Assembly: GCF_003265705.1 (NCBI RefSeq)
Contig: NW_020312775.1
Span: forward strand, 3,800,822 to 3,864,821
Direction of reading: 5' to 3'
Length of the DNA stretch: 64,000 nt
Source of the DNA: Callorhinus ursinus
Taxonomy: Eukaryota > Chordata > Mammalia > Carnivora > Otariidae
Shown: positions 56,402 through 64,000 of the stretch, one piece after another
Numbering within the stretch: position 1 is the stretch's first letter
Layout of the letters: each line of letters starts with the position of its first letter
Notes under the pieces: model-generated
Databases searched by the model: none
Told to the model about the DNA's origin: nothing
What the model saw: the letters and a program-made list of their open reading frames with translations, nothing else
Position numbers and translations under genes: made by a program

Positions 56402-56750
56402 CTCTCTCTTTTAGAAAGAGAAAGAGTGGGGGGAGGGGCAGTGGGAGAAGGAGAGAAAGAATCTCCCAGTGTGGACTCTGGCGTGGAGTTCGATCTCATT
56501 ACCCTGAGATCATGACCTGAGCCGATATCAAGAGTCCATTTCTTGGGCACCTGGGTGGCTCAGTTGTTTAAGCGGAGTCCCGGGATTGAGTCCCGCATCA
56601 GGCTCCCTGCTCAGCGGGGGGTTTGCTTCTCTCTCTGACTCTCCCCTCTCTCATGCTCTCTCTCTATCATTATCTCTCTCAATAAATAAATAAAAATCTT
56701 AAATAAAAAAAAAGTCCGTTTCTTAACTGACTGAGCTACCCAGGTGTCCC
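56402..56750 (-). mobile_element. Carnivore SINE, antisense, split by a second SINE
   Basis: The antisense body is at 56402-56544 (ending 'gatcatgacctgagccgata') and its head resumes at 56725-56750 ('aactgactgagctacccagg'). The insertion between them is a plus-strand SINE with its own target-site duplication. Confidence 0.92.
56545..56712 (+). mobile_element. Carnivore SINE nested in another SINE, internally deleted
   Basis: Head 'gggcacctgggtggctcagt' followed directly by 'ggagtcccgggattgag'. The segment with the B box ('ggctcaggtcatgatcc') is missing, about 40 bp. Target-site duplication agtcc(a/g)tttctt at 56533-56544 and 56713-56724. Confidence 0.94.
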
Positions 56751-57329
56751 AATTTTCATTGATGTTTATGACATTTCTTAACTCAGGTCATACCCATCTG
56801 CTAAGATAATGCTAATCCAAAATTGCAAGACCATAGATTGCAAAATTTTTTGAATGTAGATTTCCTAATTCTTCTTCCTTATTTTCTCCTTAGTCAAATT
56901 CTTTCATCTAGACTTTTGTTCTTAAAGCATGAGAGGTGTCTCTGTGGGTGGGCAGGGTCAGACATGAGGCTTAATTAGATTCATAATGTTTCAAAGCAGA
57001 ATGTTTGTGACACATATTTACATATGCTGTTTCCTTGAATTCCAGAAAGAGGATCACACTTTTGTAATGTAGTCTTCAGGGTATAGGCCCCCCATCGTTA
57101 CAGCTGCTGACAACCTAAAGCTTCTCATTGAGACCATTGGCATGCTAGGCAACACTTTCAGATCGCTATTGTTACCAGATCCTGTCTGTGCACTGGGAAG
57201 GGGAACTTGGAAATGGGAGGGACCATATTTTCATTTTCTCTCATTTATTTTTCAACATGGTTGGATACCAGAGAGAAGGCAATGAGCAAAGAGTAAATAT
57301 GTGAGCAAATACCTAACCACACCAAAGAA
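56751..57329. other. Unassigned intergenic DNA
   Basis: No recognised element or coding sequence. Confidence 0.5.
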
Positions 57330-57441
57330 GCTCCAGGAGAGCAGCAAACTTGTCTGTCCTGTCCCTGCTCTAAGTCCAGCACTCATAACAGTGCAAAACA
57401 CAGAACAGGTACTCACCAAACATTTGTTAAATGAGTGAACT
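57330..57441 (+). mobile_element. L2 3' terminus
   Basis: 'gctccaggagagcagcaaac', 'cagcactcataacagtgcaa', 'caggtactcaccaaacattt' and 'gttaaatgagtgaa' follow the L2 3' end in order. Confidence 0.7.
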
Positions 57442-57689
57442 CTGCATAAAGGAGTGATTAGAATTGAAGCAGTTAGTATACAAAGGTACTGTGAAGAGAC
57501 ATGAAATCAGTTTTTGTAAAGGAAGCTAATGAGTGGATTAGCTTGTGTGAGGCAGAGGAATTGTGGCTGAGAGATATGAAGTAAGGTATTTGGAAGTAGT
57601 AAGTTATATGTAGGGAAACCATATTATTTATTACCCCAACCTGGACATTTTGAAGATTGAAAGAGGACACTTAAGAATTATTCCAGGAT

Positions 57690-57879
57690 TGGGGTGCCTG
57701 GGCGGCTCAGTGGTTAAGCATCTGCCTTTGGCTCAGGTCATGATCTCAGGGTCCTGGGATCGAGCCCCACATCGGGCTCCCTGCTCAGCAGGAAGCATGC
57801 TTCTCCTTCTCCCTCTCCCCCTGCTTGTGTTCCCTCTCTCACTGTGTCTCTCTCTGTCAAATAAATAAAATTTAAAAAA
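57690..57879 (+). mobile_element. Carnivore SINE (SINEC)
   Basis: Head 'ggggtgcctgggcggctcag', 'ggctcaggtcatgatctc', tail AAATAAATAAAATTTAAA. Perfect target-site duplication aagaattattccaggat at 57673-57689 and 57880-57896. Confidence 0.97.
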
Positions 57880-57896
57880 AAGAATTATTCCAGGAT

Positions 57897-59838
57897 GATA
57901 TGTAAAAATTAGGACTGTCCTCCAAAAACTGGTATATATGGTCATCCTCTTTATATGACACTAAGTAAACTGAGTAAGGGGTTGAGCTATTGAAAATAAA
58001 GTTTGAGAAAGACTATTTTAGTTTTCACAATAGATACAGACTTTAAGTCTGAAAGAGCAAGATAGAAAGAGACTAGAAAATAGACCTGCTAGAATTGTAA
58101 TAGTTATAATCTAGGGCTGATAATTTTAAGAGTAGAGAGAAAGGGGTATATCTGAAGGAGTTTGTGAAGAATCAAGCAGAAATGATTAACCAAGGAATAT
58201 AAATGTTCAGTTATAAAAGATCCTGCACTGTTATTTCCAAAATATATAAAATGCAAGCTCTGATAAATTCTGCATTCAACTGAAGTTGCCACCACACCTT
58301 CTAGTTCTGTAATATTGGAATACTTACTACTCTGACCCTCAGTTACCTAATGTAACTAAAGGTAAGTCATCCAATTTTAGTATATGTGTTGCCAAAGGGA
58401 ACATGGTAAGTTATCCAAATAAGCCTTTTCATATTTTCAAACCATATTGGAAATTCAAGTTTGGTCCTTAGATCTAGATTTTTTTTTCATTATTCTTAGC
58501 CAAGAAAGTTCTTAAGCAAAATAACATTCTCAAACTTATAAAAAGTACCATAAAACAAGACAAAAAATAAATATAACTATAAAATTAGGATTTAAAAAAA
58601 TCCTTCATGAATAAATAGTAAGAAGATTCAATATATGCCTGAAGTTTGCTTTCAAGGTATACTTCTACCAATTACATCTTGCAACTTTCCAATATCAGAA
58701 AACACTTCTGCTGAAAACCACAACAAAAAAAATGGTTAGATTTGGAAGATGCAGAGATTCTCCTGGTAACATTTGACTTTCAGGAAGAAAATTATTGAAC
58801 AAAGTCTTTGAGCAGGAGAAATTGAGCTCTACCAGATTGCTTCATTGCCCCTTTCCTCCAGCTCTGAGAATTCTTTTCCATTTCCCTCATGGCAAACCGC
58901 TATGGACCTTACAAACTTTGGCTAACACTCATCCATGTGAATGCTGCCTTGTCAGAAGGTTCTGACCACTATGATTTTCTACACTATTTCTCATCCAGAG
59001 CCCTGGTTTTAACTGCAATTCAGTTGGCAGGTCAAAGCTCCATCCACTTCCCTTTGTACAGAAATAGACATTTTGCCAAAACTTCAGAAAAAGAGACATT
59101 ATTTTCCAATCTCCCCCTCTCACTTTTGTGTGTATACATTTGACTTAAGGGAGAATTTGTTATATAATTCTCTTTAGTGAATCTTTATCTATAATAATAG
59201 TAGCTCAACATCACTGCTATAGAGATGAGTGGAAAGAGTAATCGATAATCGAAATTCTTGATAGCATCTTAATGTCATGAGACTCATATTTCCCACTAGA
59301 ATTTGAACCACTTCTGAGTTGTTGAAATTACTGCTATGTATATTTACAGTCATTTTTATAATAAAAAGCTTTATTACCCTTATTATGGGCTAAAGAAATG
59401 CTTTAAATTTTGAGTTCTGAAGTAGTATCTCCTGTCTTAAAAGCAATGAAGCTTTTCAAGAGACAGAGAAAGAAAGTGCATTCTGAAAAGATAGTTCATG
59501 GTTTTAGAATTTTGTTGCAATTATGGTTCATATATTTTTACTAAGTGTACCTTTTTTATGTAAATTAAGTGATTATATGAGAGAATACTGTTTTCATAAA
59601 GTAAGAAATTATTTTATATCCTAAAAGACATAGGAGTATAAACCAGTAAGGTAGTTCTACGTGTTTGTTTGATGACTGTGAAACGACCTGTTTGATTTTC
59701 TATTACAGACCAGCAGACTACACTGTCCTGGCCCACCAGACCCAGACTGTAGGGTAGCTGACTTCTTATTGGAGAGTACTGTGGTACAGAGTGCATTCAT
59801 AGCCTATAATAAATAAAGTGCATTTAAAACCTCATATA
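57897..59838. other. Unassigned AT-rich intergenic DNA
   Basis: Nearly 2 kb with no recognised repeat or RNA. The 84-codon plus-strand frame at 58889-59143 overlaps an antisense frame and has no domain, so it is not called. Confidence 0.5.
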
Positions 59839-59839
59839 T

Positions 59840-60040
59840 GGGTGCCTGGGTGGCTCAGTCATTAAGTGTCTGCCTTAGGCTCAGGTCATGATCCCAGGAT
59901 CCTGGGATTGAGCCCTGCATCAGGCTCTCTGCTCAGCGGGAAGCCTGCTTCTTCTTCTTCCACTCCCCCTGCTTGTGTCCCCTCTCTTGCTGTGTCTTTC
60001 TCTGTCAAATAAATAAAATCTTTAAAAAAAGTAAAAAAAT
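59840..60040 (+). mobile_element. Carnivore SINE (SINEC)
   Basis: Head 'gggtgcctgggtggctcagt', 'ggctcaggtcatgatccc', tail AAATAAATAAAATCTTT. The flanks taaaacctcatata and ataaaacctctgtata resemble a diverged target-site duplication. Confidence 0.93.
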
Positions 60041-61056
60041 AAAACCTCTGTATAGAAACAGTCTTCCATTGTGAAAGCAATACCATAAAATGATTTTTAT
60101 CCTTTGAAACACTATTAGAGAGGGGAAAGAAAGAATTTTCTGGCTAAGCCCTGAAAAATGAGTTTATCATTTGGCCATATGGGATAGTATATGCACACAT
60201 GTCTAGATAGTCAAATTCATTCAAATTGGTCCAGACAGACTAATTCATCAGTTCTTTGGAGGGAGAACCCAAGCTGAGTTAAATAAAATGTTAAACTAAA
60301 AGCAGTTTCATTACCTCAGGGGAGAAGTAGAGAGAACTTGGCCTCAAGTCTTAACAGAATTGCATAATGGCTTTAGTGAGCAGATAATCATTTGTGATTA
60401 GGGCATTCACCGTATACAAAAGCTTCAGCAAAAGTAGGTATCCTTTTAATCTTCTCATTTAGTCTTATTTATCTATTTGCTGAGCAGATTGTGTGTGTGT
60501 GTCCATAATACAGACATATATTTAGATCTTGCAGGTGGAGATTATTGCAGATTCCAAATTAATGGAGTTTGAGTTAATGAGGTTTTGCTGTCTGTGTATA
60601 CATGACAGACACAGGCAGTAAAGAATGAAGTGTGCCACCTGTACCTCAGATTTTAACTCATTTTGTTTTCCTTATTGCAAGTGCCATAAATTCTACCTGT
60701 GTTATGAGAGTCAACCTACTTCTTTCTGTTTCTGGCATTGTCCTTTGCAATAAAAAAAAATTGAGATCAAAATTTACCTGAGAATCTGTAGATATATAAA
60801 GCCAGATATGCGTGGTTATAATTTTCTCTCTTGGGATAATCTACTGTAATTATTTTTTTATTGAATGCCACTAACTCAGAAGAGGGGGTATAAATTATAT
60901 TCATGATACTTTCTTAGCAACCTTAATGTCTATAAATGAAATGATGCAGAAAAGGCCAATGAATAAGGAGGCAAACATAGATGAGACATGTTTGAAAGGG
61001 AAAAAATATTTACAGAAACTAGTAAGAAACAAAACAAAATTTAATGGATTAGAGGG
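60041..61056. other. Unassigned intergenic DNA
   Basis: A short (GT)n near 60490 and otherwise no recognised element or gene. Confidence 0.5.
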
Positions 61057-63292
61057 ATTCTGGAAAGATGGCAGAGTAGGGAGCACCAAGAATCTATCTC
61101 CCCACCTAGACAATAATTGCACTGGTAAGATCTATTTGATGTAACCATTTTGGAATTATGGAGTCTATTGAAGGGTTTCAACTTTTAGGGGAAGGCTTGG
61201 TGGTAAAATGTGGCTAATTTTAGTTCGTAGCTTAGCAGCCACTACCCATCTCCCAACCCCATCTTGTGGAAGGCAACTGTGTATGTGTTCCTAGAGCAAC
61301 TCATACAAAGCTTATGGGAACCAGGGTGGGCAATAAGGACCTTGTCCTTCTGATATATGGGATTTGTGTTCTAGTCACTGATTCCTGACTCAGATAATGA
61401 AGATGCAGATACAGAGGTGGCAGACATTGTTACACCACCATCCCCATTGTTACTTCCAAATAAAGTGACTTCTAGGGAATTTAAAGGGGCAGCACCATTT
61501 TCTTCCCTTCGTTGTTCTGTTTTTTCCCCCTTTGGGAGCCAGATATTAATGAGTAAGTTGTTCAGAAAGCAACTGCACATACAGAAGAATCTAGAAAGTC
61601 ACTGTGCATGCCCAGGGAAAGATACAGAATCAGAAAATACATGAAAAGACCTTAAGTTTCTACATCAGGCTGATCTTCAGTACAAAGACAGATGATAACA
61701 ATAAAACAAAAACAAAAACAAAAAAATCCAACACCCCAGGCAGAAGAAGAATCTAACTTCTTTAGAGGTACCACATATTTTTTTCAAATGTATAGTTTTT
61801 TTAATAACAACAAAAAAATCACAAAGCATACAAAGAAAAAGGAAAGTATGGCCTACTCAAAGGCCATATTTAAAAAAATATATAAAAAAGCAGAAACTGT
61901 CCTGGAGAAGGACAAGATGGAAGATCTACTACACAAAATTTTTAAAACAGCCTTAAAGATATGCAAAGAACTAAAGGAAGACATTGAGAAAGTCAAGAAA
62001 ATGATGTATGAATGAAATGAAAAATATAAATAAATAGAGAAAACTTAAGAAACCAAAAAATTCTAAAACTGAAAAATATAATAACTAAAATGAAAGTTCA
62101 CTAGAGAAATTCAAAGTCAGTTTTCAACAAGCAGAAGAAAGAATCAACAAATTTTAAGATAATAAAATTGGAATTATAACTTTTGAGGAACAGAAACAAA
62201 ATTCAAGAAAAGTGAACTGAGCCTGAGGGATCATGGGACACCATCAAGTGCACTAACATATGATTGTGTGAGTCCCAAGAGAAGAGAGAAAGGGGCAGAG
62301 AACATATTCTAAGAAATAATAGTTTAAAAACTTCCCAAATTTGATCAAAACATGAATGTAAACATCCAAAGAAGTTCAACAAACTCAAAGATGACCTCAA
62401 AGAGACTCACACTGAAGCACATTATAATCAAACTCTTCAAAGACAAAGAGAGAATCTTTAATGCAGCAAGAGAAAAGCGACTCATCATATACAAGGGATA
62501 TTCACTAAGGTTAACAGCAGATTTCTTATCAGAAACATTGGAGGCCAGAAGGTAATGGGATGATATATCCAAAGTGCTGAAAAAAGAAAAAAAAACCTGT
62601 CAACCAAGAATCTTTTAACTAGTAAAACTGTCTTTCAAAAGTGAGGAATAAATAAGATATTCCCAGATAAACAAAGGCTGAGGGAGTTCATTACCATTAG
62701 ACTGCCTTGTAAGAAATGCTAAATGGAGCCCTGCAGTTTGAAATGAAAAGACACTAAATAGTAACTTGAAACCTTATGAAGAAATAAAGATCTCAGTAAG
62801 GATAAATTTTACATGGGCAACTATACAAGTTAGTATTATTATAAAACTGATTTGTAACTTTATCTTTTCTACATAATTTAAGAAACTAACACATTACAAA
62901 AAACAATGAGTAGTTTATGCTTTTGGATACACAATGTATAAAGATGTAAATTTGTGCCACTAATAATAACTGAGTAATTAATAACTGAAAGAGGTGGGGA
63001 AGAAGCTATATAGAAGCAGAGGTTTGTATGTTATTGAACTTGAGCTAGTGTAAATTGAAATTAGAGTATTATAATTTTAGGTTATTCAATGTAATCCCTG
63101 TGGTAACCACAAAGAAAATAGTTACAGAATAAATATAAAAGGAAATGAGAAGGGAATTGAAATGTTTCACTAGAAAATCAGCTAGACACAAAAGGAGACA
63201 GTAATGTAGGAAATGAGGGACAGAAAAACTATAAAGCATATAGAAAACAAGGAGCAAAATGACTGAAATAAGTCCTTCCTTACCATAATAAG
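61057..63292 (+). mobile_element. Ancient L1M, 5' half (5' UTR, ORF1, inter-ORF region)
   Basis: Plus-strand L1M starting near 61057 ('tctggaaagatggcagagta'). A 5' UTR runs to about 61690, then a degraded ORF1 whose C-terminal part is legible at 62340-62640 in shifting frames (LKHIIIKLFKDKERIFNAAR, LRLTADFLSETLEARR). A long inter-ORF region follows ('gtaatccctgtggtaaccac', 'gcaaaatgactgaaataagt', 'ccttccttacca'). It stops just at the ORF2 start because another L1 interrupts it at 63293. Long A/T-rich variation and stops show age. Confidence 0.85.
61692..62640 (+). pseudogene. L1M ORF1 remnant
   Basis: A lysine-rich open stretch at 61692-62015 (coiled-coil-like, ETVLEKDKMEDLLHKIFKTA, LKEDIEKVKKMM) is followed, after frame breaks, by the RRM and C-terminal-domain signature at 62352-62555 ending in the ETLEARR motif. 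This matches the ORF1 order of coiled coil, RRM and C-terminal domain. Several stops lie between. Not functional. Confidence 0.7.
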
Positions 63293-64000
63293 TTTGGGGT
63301 TTTTTTTTTACATTTTAATTCCGGTATAGTTAATATACAGTCTTAAATTAGTTTTGGGTGTATAATACACTGATTCAAGAATTCTATGTATTACTCAGTG
63401 CTTATCAAGAGAAGTGGACTCTTAATCCCCTTCACTTATTTCACTCATCACCCCCACCCACCTCCCTTCTGGTAACCATCTGTTTAAGAGGTTGTTTTCT
63501 GGTTTGTCAATTTTTCCCCCCTTTGGTTGTTTGTTTTCATATCGAAAATTCCACATATGAGTTAAATCATACAGTATTTGTCTTTCTCTAATTGACATTT
63601 TGCTTAGCATTATATTCTCTAGATCCATCCATGTTGTAAATGGCAAGATTTCATTCTTTTTAATGGCTGAATAATATTGCATTGTGTTTGTGTGTGTGTG
63701 TGTATACATGTACACATCTTTATCCATTCATCTATTGGTGGACACTTGCTCTGTTTCCATAATTAGACTATTGTAAGTAATATTGCAATAAACATAGGTG
63801 AACATATATCTTTTTGAATTGGTGTTTTCATATTCTTTGGGTAAATACACAGTACTGTGATTACTGGATCACAGGGTAGTTCATTATTGTTTTTGAGGAA
63901 GTGCCATACTGCTTTCCACAGTAGCTGCACCAGTTTGCATTCCCACCAATAGTCATGAGGATTCCTTTTTCTCCACATCCTCACCAACACTTGTCATTAC
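63293..64000 (-). mobile_element. Carnivore LINE-1, copy D (3' end, runs off window)
   Basis: T-rich tail complement at 63300-63312, then a 3' UTR and the ORF2 C-terminus. 63422-63727 encodes 'YYSAIKKNEILPFTTWMDLE' and continues past the usual end. 63763-63990 encodes the cysteine region end ([20 protein letters not shown]). A GT tract at about 63687-63702 encodes a short TH repeat. Inserted into the ancient L1M in opposite orientation. Confidence 0.9.

Noticed and set aside
58889..59143. 84-codon plus-strand open frame
   Set aside because: Overlaps an antisense frame of similar length, no recognised domain, in AT-rich unique DNA. Likely chance.

Overview
The window is mammalian nuclear DNA, almost certainly from a caniform carnivore. 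It holds at least 21 tRNA-Lys-type carnivore SINEs (SINEC; head like 'GGTGCCTGGGTGGCTCAG', tail (AAATA)n AAATCTTT) and several carnivore-type LINE-1 copies. The SINE subtypes (gagagagagcacgagaggg..., or attcatgagagacagag..., ending ccacccaggcgccc) look arctoid (bear, seal or mustelid side) rather than dog- or cat-specific; this is a judgement by eye. I find no intact host protein-coding gene, no tRNA or rRNA gene, no CRISPR array and no bacterial features. The window is intergenic or intronic sequence made mostly of nested transposable elements.

Layout: (1) 1-5440: the 5' end of a carnivore L1 (ORF1 and 5' UTR, minus strand) inserted into an older minus-strand L1 that also carries a SINE. (2) 5441-12965: a long L2 3' end, three LTR-like pieces, an old L1 3' UTR, three SINEs and stretches of unique AT-rich DNA. 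(3) 12966-17405: an old 5'-truncated minus-strand L1, broken by three SINEs and by a plus-strand L1 3' end whose tail has become a (GAAA)n tract running into a 100-N assembly gap. (4) 17406-20827: mostly unique DNA with a MIR. (5) 20828-33943: two near-full-length minus-strand L1s of different subfamilies, 259 bp apart, each with target-site duplications. One keeps an open ORF1 of 283 codons. (6) 33944-37722: an internally deleted Tigger1 transposon, SINEs and a possible degraded coding sequence on the minus strand. (7) 37723-45865: a defective class I (gamma-like) endogenous retrovirus with both LTRs, a primer-binding-site-like sequence, a polypurine tract, gag/pol/env remnants and three SINE insertions. 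(8) 45866-60040: old L1 3' ends, MIR, L2, an MLT1 LTR, and SINEs including one nested in another. (9) 60041-64000: the 5' half of an ancient plus-strand L1M, cut by a younger minus-strand L1 that runs off the window.

Nothing here works as a gene system. The readable biology is retrotransposition history: order of insertion, target-site duplications, disabling mutations in L1 and ERV frames, and a tract of near identity between two otherwise diverged LTRs. All repeat-family names come from pattern recognition, not a library search.
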